A DNA stretch of 64,000 nucleotides, taken from positions 310,001 to 374,000 of the forward strand of contig NZ_BNGS01000002.1 of the NCBI RefSeq assembly GCF_014905555.1, read 5' to 3'. Made by a program: the position numbers and the translations under genes. Shown one piece after another: positions 1 through 11,381 of this stretch. The DNA comes from Streptomyces sp. Y2F8-2 (GTDB taxonomy: Bacteria > Actinomycetota > Actinomycetes > Streptomycetales > Streptomycetaceae). How positions within the stretch are numbered: the stretch's first letter is position 1; every line of letters begins with the position of its first letter. The notes beneath the pieces were generated by a model. The model made no database searches, was not told the origin of the DNA, and was given only the letters and a program-made list of their open reading frames with translations.

Positions 1-1232
1 GTGCGCCATGGGAAGGCCGCCCCCTCGAGGCCCAGTTGCCGGGCGCGGGCGCGGGCCGCGGGCAGGGTGTCCTGGCGCCAGCGCAGCGCCGCGGTGACGC
101 TGCGCGGGTGGGCGAAGATGAGCACCGGCAGAACGTAGGTCTCCGTGTCCCAGAAGGCATGCCCGTCATAGCCGGAACCCGTCAGGCCCTTGGCGGGGAT
201 GGCCCGCTGCTCGGCCCGGGCGGCGGCCTGCAGCACATGGAAGAGCGCGAAGCGGACGGCCTGCTGGATCTCCGCGTCGCCGTCGACCTCCACGTCGGCG
301 TGGGCCCAGAAGTCGTCCAGCACGGCGCGCTGCTCGTCGGCCAGGCCGTGCCAGCCCGTGCTGCGCGCCTCGGCGAGCGCGGCCTCCGCCTGGTCCCTCA
401 GGGACGGCAGTGAGCGCAGCGAGGACCAGGCGTAGGAGACCAACTTCTCCAGGCGGAGTTTCTCGCCCGGTCTGAGGTCGGCGATGACGGTGAACCGGGC
501 GACGTCGTGCGCGCTCTCTCCGGCCGTCTGCGTGGATGCCGGCCCTTGCACGAGGTGGTCGGCGGCGGCCGCGACCCGCAGTCCGCTGCGCTCGGTGCGG
601 TGGATCAGGCGCAGCCGGGCCCCTTCGGCGTGGTGCTCCTCGGGCCGTAGCGGGGATTCCAGGGCGGCGGCGACCCGCGGATCGTCGCTGGGCTGCGGCA
701 TCGGCTCATTGGCGACGAGTTCGGACTGGATGACGACGCGCACCTCGTCGTCCAGCGGCTCCACCTCGTAGGCGATCGCGGCCACGGCCCGGTGGGTGAA
801 GGACACCAGGCGGGTGGAGCGTACGCGGACGGCCTTTCCCACCGGCGAGACCCACTCGCAGACGCGGTGCAGTACGCCGGCCCGCAGATCGAGGACCCGT
901 TCGTGCGAGAGGAGACGCCCGTAGCGCAGGTCGACCTGCTCGTCGTCGACGAGGAGGCGGATGAGCTTGCCGTCGGTGACGTTGATGACCGTCTGGCCGG
1001 ACTCCGGGAAGCCGTATCCGGCCTCGGCGTAGGGCAGCGGGTGCACTTCGTGGACGCCGTTGAGGTAGCAGCCGGGCAGACCGTGCGGCTCCCCCTCCTC
1101 GAGGTTGCCTCGCCAGCCGATGTGTCCGTTGGACAGGGCGAAGACCGATTCGCTCTGTGCCAGGACGTCCAGGTCGAGCCCGCTCTCGCGGATGCACCAG
1201 GGATCGGTCCCATAAGCGGGATGGGTGATCAC
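1..1232 (-). CDS. Glycoside hydrolase family 65 protein, N-terminal part (runs off window start)
   Basis: The frame is open for 410 codons and leaves the window at base 1, so the C-terminus is missing. The GTG start at 1232 follows GGAGGG by six bases. The protein opens with MITHPAYGTDPWCIRESGLD and contains LSNGHIGWRGNLEEGEPHGL, typical of the N-terminal beta-sandwich domain of GH65 enzymes (maltose, trehalose and kojibiose phosphorylases and hydrolases). The visible part ends at LGLEGAAFPW, a motif at the beginning of the alpha/alpha barrel, so the catalytic glutamate lies outside. GH65 enzymes act on alpha-linked disaccharides, usually in the cytoplasm. Family assignment is good; phosphorylase versus hydrolase cannot be decided. 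Confidence 0.85.
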   Translation of the reverse strand, partial: MITHPAYGTDPWCIRESGLDLDVLAQSESVFALSNGHIGWRGNLEEGEPHGLPGCYLNGVHEVHPLPYAEAGYGFPESGQTVINVTDGKLIRLLVDDEQVDLRYGRLLSHERVLDLRAGVLHRVCEWVSPVGKAVRVRSTRLVSFTHRAVAAIAYEVEPLDDEVRVVIQSELVANEPMPQPSDDPRVAAALESPLRPEEHHAEGARLRLIHRTERSGLRVAAAADHLVQGPASTQTAGESAHDVARFTVIADLRPGEKLRLEKLVSYAWSSLRSLPSLRDQAEAALAEARSTGWHGLADEQRAVLDDFWAHADVEVDGDAEIQQAVRFALFHVLQAAARAEQRAIPAKGLTGSGYDGHAFWDTETYVLPVLIFAHPRSVTAALRWRQDTLPAARARARQLGLEGAAFPWR

Positions 1233-1371
1233 GGTGCACCCTCCGAGGGATGTGTCCGGAATGCCTCGTATGCCATGCTTTCTATCTGCCCGCTCAGGAG
1301 TCACTCCATCCCCAAGGGCCCCGGAAAGGACAGCGCGGCCTCGACGGGGCTCGCCCGGAACGAGCGGTCGA

Positions 1372-1881
1372 TCAGGGGAGCTGCGCCGCGAACGCCTCGT
1401 ACGCCCGCTCGTCGAAGAGGACGAACCTGACCTGCTCGACGGCCGTCTTCGTGGCCCTGACCGTCTCCACCGCGATGCGGGCGGCGTCGTCGATCGGCCA
1501 CCCGTAGATGCCGGCGGACACGGCGGGGAACGCCACCGTGCGTGCGCCGAGTTCGTCGGCGACGCGCAGCGACTCCCGGTAGCAGGAGGCCAGCAGCTCC
1601 GACCGGTCCTCCTGGGGGTTGAAGCGGGGACCGACCGTGTGGATCACCCAGCGTGCGTCCAGTTCGCCCGCCGTGGTGGCGACCGCCTTGCCCGTGGCCA
1701 GTCCCTTGCCGTACCTCGAGGCGCGCAGTGCGCGGCACTCCTCGAGGATCGCGGGGCCACCCCGCCGGTGGATCGCGCCGTCCACCCCTCCCCCGCCGAG
1801 CAGCGACGAATTGGCCGCGTTGACGATCGCGTCGGCGCTCTGCCGGGTGATGTCGCCCTTGACCAGCGTGATGGCGGTCAT
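1372..1881 (-). CDS. Macro-domain O-acetyl-ADP-ribose deacetylase
   Basis: 169 residues, the usual length of a stand-alone macro domain of the YmdB type. Visible family motifs are [20 protein letters not shown] at the start, the [14 protein letters not shown] loop and the GIYGWP phosphate-binding segment. Such enzymes hydrolyse O-acetyl-ADP-ribose or remove ADP-ribose from targets. The ATG overlaps the stop of the upstream flavoenzyme gene in an ATGA arrangement (1878-1881), which points to translational coupling and one operon. No signal peptide, so cytoplasmic. Confidence 0.9.
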   Translation of the reverse strand: MTAITLVKGDITRQSADAIVNAANSSLLGGGGVDGAIHRRGGPAILEECRALRASRYGKGLATGKAVATTAGELDARWVIHTVGPRFNPQEDRSELLASCYRESLRVADELGARTVAFPAVSAGIYGWPIDDAARIAVETVRATKTAVEQVRFVLFDERAYEAFAAQLP

Positions 1882-3296
1882 CGCTGCCTCAGCCTCCGCC
1901 AGACCGCCTTCGCCGCGTTGTGTCCCGACATGCCGTGCACGCCCGGGCCCGGCGGGGTGGCCGAGGAGCAGATGAAGACGGCCGGGTGCGGGGTGCTGTA
2001 CGGGGACAGGGACACCTTGGGGCGCAGCAGGAGCTGGAGGCCGGACGCCGCGCCGGAGGCGATGTCGCCGCCGACGTAGTTGGCGTTGCGTGCGGCCAGT
2101 TCGGGCGGGCCGGCGGTGGCGCGGGCGAGTACGCGGTCGCGGAACCCCGGGGCGTAGCGCTCCAGTTGGCGTTCCATGGCGTCGGTGAGGTCCCCGCGCC
2201 AGCCGTTGGGCACATGGCCGTAGACCCAGAAGACCTGCTTGCCCGCCGGGGCCCGGGTGGGGTCGGCGACGCCGGGCTGCACGGCGATGAGGAACGGCCG
2301 GTCCGGCGCGCGGCCCTCCCGGGACGCGGCGCGCAGGGCGGTGCCGATCTCCGCGCTGTCGGCGCCGATCTGCACGGTGCCGGCGACGCGCGGCTCCTTC
2401 GCGGTCCACGGGACCGGGCCGTCCAGCGCGTAGTCGATCTTGAAGACGCCGGCGCCGTAGCGGTAGCCGTCGTAGTAGCGTCCGAGGCCGGCGATACGGG
2501 CCAGCGCGGTGGGCGAGGTGTCGAAGACGTACGCGCGCGCCGGGGGCAGGTCGTCGAGGCGCTTGACCTCGTAGTCGGTGTGGACGGTGCCGCCCAGGTC
2601 CTTCAGGTACGCGGCGAGGGCGTCGGAGATCGACTGGGAGCCGCCGCGGGCGACCGGCCAGCCGCGGGCGTGCGCGGCGAGGGCGAAGACCAGTCCGATC
2701 GCGCCGGTGGCGAACCCGTCGAGCGGGGCGATCACGTGGGCGACGAGCCCGGCGAACAGGGTCTTCGCGCGCTCGTCGTGGAAGCGGCGCATCAGCCAGG
2801 TGGACGGGGGCAGCCCCACGATGCCGAAGCGGGCGAGGGTGACCGGGTCCCGGGGCAGCGCGGTCCGGGGCAGGGACATGAAGTCCCGGGCCAGGGTGTC
2901 CCAGCGGCTCAGGAACGGCGCGACGAGCCGTCGGTACGCTCCCGCGTCGCGCGGGCCGAACGAGGCGGCCGTCTCGGCCACGGACCGGGACAGCACGGCG
3001 GCCGTGCCGTCGGGGAAGGGGTGCGCCATCGGCAGTTCGGCGTGCAGCCACTGAAGGCCGTACCGCTCGAGGGGCATGGCACGGAACGCGGGCGAGTTGA
3101 TGCCGAGGGGGTGAGCGGCCGAGCACGGGTCGTGCAGGAAACCGGGCAGCGTCAGCTCTTCGGTGCGGGCGCCGCCGCCGACGGTGTCGCGCGCCTCGAA
3201 GACGGCCACGGAGAAACCGCGACGCGCCAGCTCCACGGCAGCCGTCAGCCCATTGGGCCCCGCCCCCACCACGACCGCATCGAGCATCGACGGCAC
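1878..3296 (-). CDS. FAD-dependent phytoene desaturase-like oxidoreductase
   Basis: 472 residues. The N-terminus has the dinucleotide-binding fold [20 protein letters not shown] followed by an acidic strand end ([15 protein letters not shown]), as in phytoene dehydrogenases, amine oxidases and PYROXD2-like proteins. The C-terminal segment near YGHVPNGW and the final GPGVHGMSG is also typical of the phytoene desaturase superfamily. The GTG start at 3296 has AAGGAG seven bases upstream; an ATG three codons in is less well placed. There are no carotenoid genes nearby, so a carotenoid role is not supported. Its partner in the operon is the macro-domain gene. Substrate unknown. Confidence 0.8.
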   Translation of the reverse strand: MPSMLDAVVVGAGPNGLTAAVELARRGFSVAVFEARDTVGGGARTEELTLPGFLHDPCSAAHPLGINSPAFRAMPLERYGLQWLHAELPMAHPFPDGTAAVLSRSVAETAASFGPRDAGAYRRLVAPFLSRWDTLARDFMSLPRTALPRDPVTLARFGIVGLPPSTWLMRRFHDERAKTLFAGLVAHVIAPLDGFATGAIGLVFALAAHARGWPVARGGSQSISDALAAYLKDLGGTVHTDYEVKRLDDLPPARAYVFDTSPTALARIAGLGRYYDGYRYGAGVFKIDYALDGPVPWTAKEPRVAGTVQIGADSAEIGTALRAASREGRAPDRPFLIAVQPGVADPTRAPAGKQVFWVYGHVPNGWRGDLTDAMERQLERYAPGFRDRVLARATAGPPELAARNANYVGGDIASGAASGLQLLLRPKVSLSPYSTPHPAVFICSSATPPGPGVHGMSGHNAAKAVWRRLRQR

Positions 3297-3377
3297 CTTC
3301 GGACTCCTTCGTCAGCCGACGGCCACAGGAGATCAGGATATGCCGGAGGTCTGACACGCCTCGGGTACATGGGAAGG

Positions 3378-4223
3378 TCAGGCGGCGCCGGACAGCAGCT
3401 CCACGACCCGGCGCGCCGTGGCCTCGTCCCGTGCCGCGGTGAACGGCAGCGCGTTGCCGCCGGTGATCCGGAACGGTTCGCCCGTCAGGGTGAGCGTTGC
3501 GCCGCCCGCCTCCTCGACCAGCAGCAGCCCGGCCGCGTGATCCCACGCCGCTTCCCAGGAGAAAGCGGTGCCGTCGAGGACACCCTGGGCGATGTTGAGG
3601 TACTCGAGGCCCGCCGAGCCGCACGGGCGCGGGCGGACGCCGTCCGTCCACAGTCCGAGCAGCGCGCGCTTCTCCTCGTCCGTGGTGTAGTCGGGGTGCG
3701 ACGTGGCCACCTCCAGGTCGCGGCCCGCCGCGGGAGAGCCCGCTCGCAGGCGCTCGCCGTCGAGGAACGCGCCCTTCCCCCGCACCGCCGTGGCAAGCCG
3801 GTCCAGGGCCGGGGCGTACGTCCACGAGGCGCGTACGACACCGCCCTGGGCGAGCGCGACCAGCGTGCAGAACCCCGGGTCGCCGTGCACGAACTGGCGG
3901 GTGCCGTCGACCGGGTCGACGATCCAGACGGGGGCCTCGCCCCGGATGGCCTCGTACGTCACCGGGTTGGCGTGCACCGCCTCCTCGCCCACCACGACCG
4001 AGCCGGGCAGCAGCCTCGGGAGCACCTCGGTGAGGTGGGCCTCGGCGTTGCGGTCGGCGTCCGTGACCAGGTCGTGCGGTCCGGTCTTCTCGTCGATCTC
4101 GTGCGCGGCGAGCCGGCAGAAGCGGGGCATGATCTCGCCGGCGGCCGCCTTGCGCACGGCCTCCTCGACGTCTGCCGTGCCGTGTGCGAGAAACTCGTCG
4201 ATGGTTTCGTAGTCGTCGATCAT
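3378..4223 (-). CDS. Inositol monophosphatase family phosphatase
   Basis: 281 residues from the ATG at 4223. Metal-binding signatures of the FIG/IMPase superfamily are present: GEEA (about residue 88), WIVDPVDGTRQFVHG and the C-terminal WEAAWDHAAG. In actinomycetes this branch includes Mg-dependent inositol-phosphate and histidinol-phosphate phosphatases; the product cannot be fixed further. The start is uncertain: a TTG at 4253 would add ten residues, and neither start has a well spaced ribosome site. Transcribed on its own between the desaturase-like operon and the gamma-glutamyltransferase gene. Confidence 0.8.
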   Translation of the reverse strand: MIDDYETIDEFLAHGTADVEEAVRKAAAGEIMPRFCRLAAHEIDEKTGPHDLVTDADRNAEAHLTEVLPRLLPGSVVVGEEAVHANPVTYEAIRGEAPVWIVDPVDGTRQFVHGDPGFCTLVALAQGGVVRASWTYAPALDRLATAVRGKGAFLDGERLRAGSPAAGRDLEVATSHPDYTTDEEKRALLGLWTDGVRPRPCGSAGLEYLNIAQGVLDGTAFSWEAAWDHAAGLLLVEEAGGATLTLTGEPFRITGGNALPFTAARDEATARRVVELLSGAA

Positions 4224-4340
4224 GCCCTCAATGAGAGCACGCGTCACTGACAATCCTCACCGGCCCGGTGTACTCCGGCTGGAATCGGTATGAATTCGGC
4301 GCTTCTCAGAATTTCGGCGCTTCACCCCTGGTCGGCCGGT

Positions 4341-6167
4341 TCAGCGACCCACCGCGTACCCCTGCATGCCCCGCGGATTGGCCGCGGCCGAGAGCACGCC
4401 TGTCTCCGGGTCCCGGGCGACCGCGCACAGCCGCCCCTCCGACCAGGCCTCGCCGACGGTGACGTCATGGCCGCGCCGGCGCAGCTCCGCGACGACCTCC
4501 GGGTCCATGCGGGACTCGACGGTGACGCTGCCGGGGCGCATGCCGCGCGGGTAGAAGGAGCCGGGGAAGCTGTCGTTGTGCCAGTTCGGGGCGTCGATGG
4601 CACCTTGCAGGTCGAGGCTGCCGCGGATGTGCGGGCGCAGGGCGGCCGCCAGGAAGAAGTGGAGCTGCCACTGGTCCTGCTGGTCGCCGCCGGGCGTGCC
4701 GAACGCCAGCACCGGCACCCCGTCGCGCAGGGCGATCGAGGGGGTGAGGGTGGTACGGGGGCGGCGCCCGGGCGTGAGGGAGTTCGGCAGGCCCTCGTCG
4801 AGCCAGGTCATCTGCAGCCGGGTGCCGAGCGGGAAGCCCAGCTCGGGCACGACCGGGTTGGACTGGAGCCAGCCGCCGCTGGGCGTGGCCGCGATCATGT
4901 TGCCCCAGCGGTCGACGACGTCGAGGTGGCAGGTGTCGCCACGGGTGGCGCCGTCGGCGGTGACGTCCGGCTCACCGGGCACGGGCGAGGTCGGGCGCTT
5001 CGCCACGGTCGGTTCGCCGACGCCCATGGGGTCGAAGCCCGGATCGTCGGCGGCCACCACGCGCGCGTACTCGCTCAGGCGCGGCCCGCGGCTTCCGGGG
5101 GCGCCGGGGCGCAGCTCGTACGACGCCTTGTCGCCGATCAGGGCGCGCCGCTCGGCGTTGTAGGCGTCCGACAGCAGGTCACCGAGCGGGACCTCGGCCG
5201 CGTCGCCGTACCAGGCCTCGCGGTCGGCCATGGCGAGCTTGCAGCCCTCGATCAGCAGGTGGACGTAGTCCGCGGAGCCGTACCGGGGCAGCTCGGGCGG
5301 GAGCAGGGCGAGCTGCTGGAGGAGGACGGGGCCCTGGCTCCAGGGGCCCGCCTTGCACACGGTCCAGCCGTTCCAGTCGTAGGTCGCCGGGGACTCGTAG
5401 GCGGCCGACCAGGAGGTCAGGTCGTCGGCCGTCAGGGTGCCGCGGTGGCGTTCGCCGCTGGTGTCCAGGGTGGGCCGCTCCGCCTGCCGCACCAGGGCCT
5501 CGGCGATGAACCCGGAGCGCCAGACCCCGCGGGCGGCCTCGATCTGCGCCTCCCGGTCGCCGGTCTTCGCCACCTCGGCGAGCAGCCGCTTCCAGGTGGC
5601 GGCCAGCGCGGGGTTGCGCAGCGGCTCGCCGGGGCGCGGCGGCCTCCCGCCGGGCAGGTACACCTCGGCCGAGGACGTCCACTCGGTCTCGAACAGCTTT
5701 CGCACGGTCTCGACCGTCTGGCCGACGCGCTCCACGGGTGGGTGCCCGTGCTCGGCGTAGCCGATGGCGTACTTCAGGACGTCGGCGAGAGACCTGGTGC
5801 CGTGGTCGCGCAGCAGCAGCATCCAGGCGTCGAAGGCTCCCGGGACGGCGGCGGCGAGGGGCCCGGTGCCGGGGACGAGATCCAGACCGAGTGCCCTGTA
5901 GTGCGCGATGGTGGCCCCGGCGGGCGCGACGCCCTGACCGCACAGCACCCGCACCTCCCCGCCCGCCGGGGCGAGCAGGATCGGGACCTCACCGGCGGGA
6001 CCGTTGAGGTGCGGTTCCACGACGTGCAGCACGAACGCGCCCGCCACGGCCGCGTCGAACGCGTTGCCGCCGTCCTCCAGTACGGCCATCGCCGACTGGG
6101 AGGCCAGCCAGTGGGTGGAGGACACCATGCCGAACGTGCCCTGGAGGGTGGGGCGTGTGGTGAACAT
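4341..6167 (-). CDS. Gamma-glutamyltransferase family protein, no signal peptide
   Basis: 608 residues. This is an Ntn-hydrolase of the GGT family, which self-cleaves before a threonine. The predicted nucleophile is the Thr of RGDTCHLDVVDRWGN (about residue 412); downstream FGTPGGDQQDQWQ and upstream EDGGNAFDAAVAGAFVLHVV are family hallmarks. The ATG at 6167 has GAGAGG four bases upstream. In contrast to the second GGT at 22.6-24.5 kb there is no signal peptide, so it is probably cytoplasmic. Members of this branch act on glutathione or other gamma-glutamyl or acylated amides; the substrate is unknown. Confidence 0.87.
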   Translation of the reverse strand: MFTTRPTLQGTFGMVSSTHWLASQSAMAVLEDGGNAFDAAVAGAFVLHVVEPHLNGPAGEVPILLAPAGGEVRVLCGQGVAPAGATIAHYRALGLDLVPGTGPLAAAVPGAFDAWMLLLRDHGTRSLADVLKYAIGYAEHGHPPVERVGQTVETVRKLFETEWTSSAEVYLPGGRPPRPGEPLRNPALAATWKRLLAEVAKTGDREAQIEAARGVWRSGFIAEALVRQAERPTLDTSGERHRGTLTADDLTSWSAAYESPATYDWNGWTVCKAGPWSQGPVLLQQLALLPPELPRYGSADYVHLLIEGCKLAMADREAWYGDAAEVPLGDLLSDAYNAERRALIGDKASYELRPGAPGSRGPRLSEYARVVAADDPGFDPMGVGEPTVAKRPTSPVPGEPDVTADGATRGDTCHLDVVDRWGNMIAATPSGGWLQSNPVVPELGFPLGTRLQMTWLDEGLPNSLTPGRRPRTTLTPSIALRDGVPVLAFGTPGGDQQDQWQLHFFLAAALRPHIRGSLDLQGAIDAPNWHNDSFPGSFYPRGMRPGSVTVESRMDPEVVAELRRRGHDVTVGEAWSEGRLCAVARDPETGVLSAAANPRGMQGYAVGR

Positions 6168-6458
6168 ATGGCCTCTCAGCTTGCTGTCGATGCGCATCGG
6201 TCGGTCCCGTGAGCGCTCGGGACACTTACCCGCGGCCCACAGCGACCGACACATGGGGCCCCGCGAACCCGTGCTACGCGCGGCGACAGCAATCGGATTG
6301 CCCTCTCCGTTCTTCTTCTCCCAACAACAACGCCGCGGCCGACCCCACACCGGCACCGCAGGGCCGACCCGCCGCCCGGCGTGACGCGGCACGTCCCTGC
6401 CCCCTGTCGCAACGCCTCCACCGCGTTTCCCGGTGTGACCGACGGGGACCCGGTCGGC

Positions 6459-7184
6459 ATGGTGTCCCTCGCGGCGGAGCAGCGCATCCACCTGCCGGCC
6501 TTGGAGGCAGGATGGCTGACGCAGACCTTCGTGCACTGGCCCTTCCGCCCCGACCAGGTGCAGCGCCTGTTGCCGGAGGGCCTGACCGTGGACGAGTACG
6601 AGGGCGCGGCCTGGGTCAGTTTCACGCCGTTCCTGATGGCCGACGTACGGCCTGCGGTCCTGCCCGGCGCGACGCCCGGCCTCCCCACGTTTCCGGAGAC
6701 CAACCTGCGCACCTATGTCCGGGGCCCCGACGGGCGCGACGGGCTGTGGTTCCTGTCCATCGAGGTGGGCAACCCCCTCATGCTGGCGGCCCGCGCCGTG
6801 GGCGCACCGTACAACCCCGGCCGGCTGAGTCTGTCCCATGACGGAGACGTGGTGCGCTACTCGGGTGCACGCCGGGGCGGCTCACCCTCGTACGAGGTGG
6901 CCGTGCGGCCCGGCCGCCCGCTGACGCCGACGCAGCGGGACATCTGGCTGACCTCACGGTGGCGCGCGTACACACGACGGCTGGGGATGCTCTGGGAAAC
7001 GCCCGTCGAGCACGAGCCCTGGCCACTGCGCGCCGCGGTCCTCGAGCACTTCGAGGAGACCGTGACCCGGGCCGCCGGACTTCCCCCACCCGAGGCCGAG
7101 CCAGTGGTGCACTTCTCCGAGGGGGTACGCCGGGTGCGCATGGGCGCCTCCCGCCCGCTGTCGCCCTCACGCCCGGCCCACTGA
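6459..7184 (+). CDS. YqjF-like DUF2071 protein
   Basis: About 241 residues from the ATG at 6459. The sequence LTQTFVHWPFRPDQVQRLLP, followed by EGAAWVSFTPFLM, WFLSIEVGN and TSRWRAYTRR, is the pattern of the DUF2071/YqjF family, whose biochemical function is unknown. Upstream in-frame starts exist (GTG 6435, 6381) and none has a convincing ribosome site, so the N-terminus is uncertain. The gene is divergent from the GGT gene across roughly 290 bp in which I see no other feature. Confidence 0.75.
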   Translation: MVSLAAEQRIHLPALEAGWLTQTFVHWPFRPDQVQRLLPEGLTVDEYEGAAWVSFTPFLMADVRPAVLPGATPGLPTFPETNLRTYVRGPDGRDGLWFLSIEVGNPLMLAARAVGAPYNPGRLSLSHDGDVVRYSGARRGGSPSYEVAVRPGRPLTPTQRDIWLTSRWRAYTRRLGMLWETPVEHEPWPLRAAVLEHFEETVTRAAGLPPPEAEPVVHFSEGVRRVRMGASRPLSPSRPAH

Positions 7185-7275
7185 CGCGGCCTTGCGGGTC
7201 CCGCCCACGGCAGCGGCCGCCCCGTTCGTCCGTTTGTGTCCGCGTGGAGCCCTGCCGGGCGGGTACTCGGCGGCC

Positions 7276-7551
7276 ATGAACCAGATGAACCGGGACAGCG
7301 GAACAGGGGGGACGCGGAACCGTCAGTACGGTTCTTCCGACCCCGAGCCGTCGCAGACCCCCGGGGTGGAGCCGGGCGGGGTGCCTCCGGGAGAGACCCC
7401 GCCGGGTGAGAGCAGCACTGCGGAGGCCACTCATCGGGACGACTACGACCGGACGCGGGGCTGGGCGAAGGGACCGCTGATCGCCATCATCGCGCTGGTG
7501 GTGCTGGTGGCCGGGTTCTTCCTCGCGTACGCGATATCGCTGATGCGGTGA
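7276..7551 (+). CDS. DUF6480-type small single-pass membrane protein
   Basis: 91 residues. The N-terminal two thirds is hydrophilic and rich in Gly, Pro, Glu and Ser (GGVPPGETPPGESS), followed by DYDRTRGWAKGP and one membrane helix, LIAIIALVVLVAGFFLAYAI, at the C-terminus. This layout matches the DUF6480 family of Streptomyces. The Asp/Glu-rich tail would face the cytoplasm if the helix is a C-terminal anchor. Function unknown. Confidence 0.75.
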   Translation: MNQMNRDSGTGGTRNRQYGSSDPEPSQTPGVEPGGVPPGETPPGESSTAEATHRDDYDRTRGWAKGPLIAIIALVVLVAGFFLAYAISLMR

Positions 7552-7941
7552 GCGCGCCCCCGGCGGCCGGGCGGTCCGGCGGTCCGGCGGTCCGGCGGTC
7601 GTTCGTAAGCGGGGACGGTGGCAATCCGGCCGCCCGGGGTCCCGTCTCGGGGGAGGACGTCCATCGGCAGCCGCGCGGTCCGGCCGGACCCGGCGCGGAG
7701 CCGGTACGGGCCCGCGCGGGTCCGCACGGCTCCGCAGCACGGGTCCGGCATCGGGTCCGGTAGGGGTCCCGCTTCGGGCATAAGGGGACACACGGTCCTG
7801 TCGGCGGTCAGCCTGCGTCACCCCGTGGGTACGGAGCGAGTTGGCCCCTTCCGCCTCACAGGCAGTCATGTGAAACTGTGGTCCCAGTCCGCAGTGTGGA
7901 CCACCCTCCGCACCGTCCGTCCCCCACCGAGAAGTGCGCCC
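7552..7941. other. Non-coding stretch with short GGTCCGGC repeats
   Basis: 390 bp without a convincing gene. Just after the upstream stop codon, GGTCCGGC is repeated three and a half times in tandem (about 7573-7600). The rest is GC-rich without a clear hairpin. The segment 7860-7930 must hold the promoter of the downstream lipoprotein-like gene; I do not see a confident -10/-35 pair. Confidence 0.5.
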
Positions 7942-8631
7942 GTGCGTGATCTTCCCCTGCCGCTCGCCCTCACGGCGCGGCTGAGCCCGGTCCTCGTGCT
8001 CGCCTGTGCGGGCTGGGCGCTGACCTCCGGTCCGGCCGCCTCCTCGGCCACCGAGCACAAGTCGGCCCAGCGGAGCCAGGACGCCCAGAGCCCCCAGGAC
8101 GCGGGGACCGCCTCCGCTCCCGGCCGGTCGGCCGCGGCGAAGACGTACACCACCGCACCCGCACCGTGCGCTGCTCTGGCCGGGAAGACGATCACGTCGC
8201 TGGTCCCGGGCGCCAAGACGGCGGGCAAGGAGATCCCCTCCACGGACCGGTCGGTCCGCCGCACCTGCTCCTGGAACGCGCTCAAGGGCTACGACTACCG
8301 CTGGCTCGACGTCACCTTCGAGATCATGGACTCGCAGGCGCAGGCGCAGAAGTCGTACACCGAGCGGACCACGGAGAAGAGCGGCGGCGGCGCGGTCCCC
8401 GGTCTCGGCGACGCCGCCTACTCGGTCGTGAACCTCACCACCGAGGACAAGCAGCAGACCCGTGAGGGCCTGGTCCTGGTCCGCGTGTCCAACGCGCTGG
8501 TCTCCGTGGACTACAACGGCAGCGACTTCGAGACGAAGAAGGCGCCCGGTACGGACGAGATCAACAAGGGGGCCATCAAGGCCGCCAGGGAGGCGGTGGC
8601 CGCGCTGGGGAACGGTCAGCAGAAGAGCTGA
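7942..8631 (+). CDS. Secreted DUF3558-like (putative lipo)protein
   Basis: 229 residues from the GTG at 7942, which has a weak GAGAAG site seven bases upstream. The N-terminus is a signal peptide (LPLALTARLSPVLVLACAGW); the Cys in VLAC could be a lipidation site but the lipobox is atypical. After a Ser/Gln/Ala-rich linker comes PAPCAALAGKTITSLVPGAK, RRTCSWNA and a C-terminal segment with GLGDAAYSVV, the spacing of conserved Cys residues and GLGDxA seen in DUF3558-type exported proteins. Function unknown. Confidence 0.65.
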   Translation: MRDLPLPLALTARLSPVLVLACAGWALTSGPAASSATEHKSAQRSQDAQSPQDAGTASAPGRSAAAKTYTTAPAPCAALAGKTITSLVPGAKTAGKEIPSTDRSVRRTCSWNALKGYDYRWLDVTFEIMDSQAQAQKSYTERTTEKSGGGAVPGLGDAAYSVVNLTTEDKQQTREGLVLVRVSNALVSVDYNGSDFETKKAPGTDEINKGAIKAAREAVAALGNGQQKS

Positions 8632-8656
8632 CCGTCCCCCGTGGCCCGGCCGGTGG

Positions 8657-10183
<1,527 letters not shown>

Positions 10184-10281
10184 GGGGCAGGCCAATCAGG
10201 AGGTGGGACGGGAGAGGCCGTGCGGGTGCGGCGCCGATGGGGGGTGCGCCCGGTGGACGGATCGACCGGAGCGTCCTGGGC

Positions 10282-10307
10282 CCCCTTCCCGGGAGAGCGG
10301 GAAGGGG
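10282..10307 (-). terminator. Hairpin between oxidoreductase and permease genes
   Basis: CCCCTTCCCG (10282-10291) pairs perfectly with CGGGAAGGGG (10298-10307) around a six-base loop. It lies 39 bp downstream of the LLM oxidoreductase stop, inside the presumed operon, so it may lower expression of the permease gene rather than end the transcript fully. Confidence 0.6.
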
Positions 10308-10346
10308 ACGAGCGGGGAGAGGAAGGGTCCGGGGACCCGGTGGGGA

Positions 10347-11369
10347 TCAGCCGTTGACGGCCGGGATGACCTGGCTCCCGTACGCGTCGATGACGGCTTC
10401 CTGTGCGTCGTGCATGTCGTAGACGGCGAACTGGTCGACGCCCAGCTCGCGCAGTGCCTTCAGCTTCTCGATGTGCTTCTCGACCGGGCCGATGACGCAG
10501 AACCGGTCGACGATCTCGTCGGGCACGAACTGGGTGTCGGGGTTTCCGCTGCGCCCGTGGTGGGCGTAGTCGTAACTTTGGCGGGCCTTGATGTAGTCGG
10601 TGAGCTCCTCGGGGACGGCGGAGGAGTGCTCGCCGTACTTGGCGACGAGGTCGGCTACGTGGTTGCCGACCATGCCGCCGAACCAGCGGCACTGCTCACG
10701 GGCGTGCGCCAGCGCCTCGGGCGAGTCGTCCTCGGTGACGTAGGCGGGGGCGGCGACGCAGATCCTCACCTCGGACGGGTCGCGCCCGGCGGCAGCGGCC
10801 GCGTCCTTGACCGCCTTGACCATGTACTCGGTCAGATACAGGTCGGCCAGCTGGAGGATGAACCCGTCGGCCTCCTCTCCGGTCATCTTGAGGGCCTTGG
10901 GGCCGTACGCCGCCATCCACACGGGAAGCCTGGCGCCCGGCTTGATCCAGGGGAACTTGACGACGGTGCCGCCGCCGAGGTCGGCCTCCTCTCCGCTGCC
11001 CAGCGCCCGGATGACCTTCATGGCCTCGCTGATGCGGGCCAGGGTGTTGGGTTTGCGGCCCGCGACGCGCATCGCCGAGTCGCCGCGGCCGATGCCGCAG
11101 ATCGTGCGGTTGCCGAACATGTCGTTGAGGGTGGCGAACGTGGAGGCGGTGACCTCCCAGGTGCGGGTGCCCGGGTTCGTCACCATCGGGCCGACCGTCA
11201 GCTTCTGCGTATGGGCCAGGATCTGGCTGTAGATCACGAACGGCTCCTGCCACAGCACGGCGGAGTCGAAGGTCCAGCCGTAGCGGAAGCCGTTGCGCTC
11301 GGCTCTCTTCATCAGGCTGACGACCCGCGAGGCCGGCGGGTCGGTCTGCAGGACGAGTCCGAAGTCCAT
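10347..11369 (-). CDS. LLM-class F420-type flavin-dependent oxidoreductase
   Basis: 340 residues. A luciferase-like monooxygenase fold is shown by MDFGLVLQTDPPASRVV, GPMVTNPGTRTWEVTASTFA, CGIGRGDSAMRVAGRKP and VWMAAYGPKALKMTGEEADG. This subgroup (TIGR03842-like) is predicted to use coenzyme F420. AGGAG lies nine bases before the ATG, and the gap from the dihydropyrimidinase stop is 12 bp, so the two are cotranscribed. No dihydropyrimidine dehydrogenase gene is in the locus; a redox step on uracil or hydantoin substrates is a reasonable but unproved role. Confidence 0.85.
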   Translation of the reverse strand: MDFGLVLQTDPPASRVVSLMKRAERNGFRYGWTFDSAVLWQEPFVIYSQILAHTQKLTVGPMVTNPGTRTWEVTASTFATLNDMFGNRTICGIGRGDSAMRVAGRKPNTLARISEAMKVIRALGSGEEADLGGGTVVKFPWIKPGARLPVWMAAYGPKALKMTGEEADGFILQLADLYLTEYMVKAVKDAAAAAGRDPSEVRICVAAPAYVTEDDSPEALAHAREQCRWFGGMVGNHVADLVAKYGEHSSAVPEELTDYIKARQSYDYAHHGRSGNPDTQFVPDEIVDRFCVIGPVEKHIEKLKALRELGVDQFAVYDMHDAQEAVIDAYGSQVIPAVNG

Positions 11370-11381
11370 GGGGCGCCACTC

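Noticed and set aside
1920..4250. 776-codon open frame on the plus strand opposite the flavoenzyme and phosphatase genes
   Set aside because: No recognisable motif, extreme Gly/Arg content; antisense shadow of two well supported genes.
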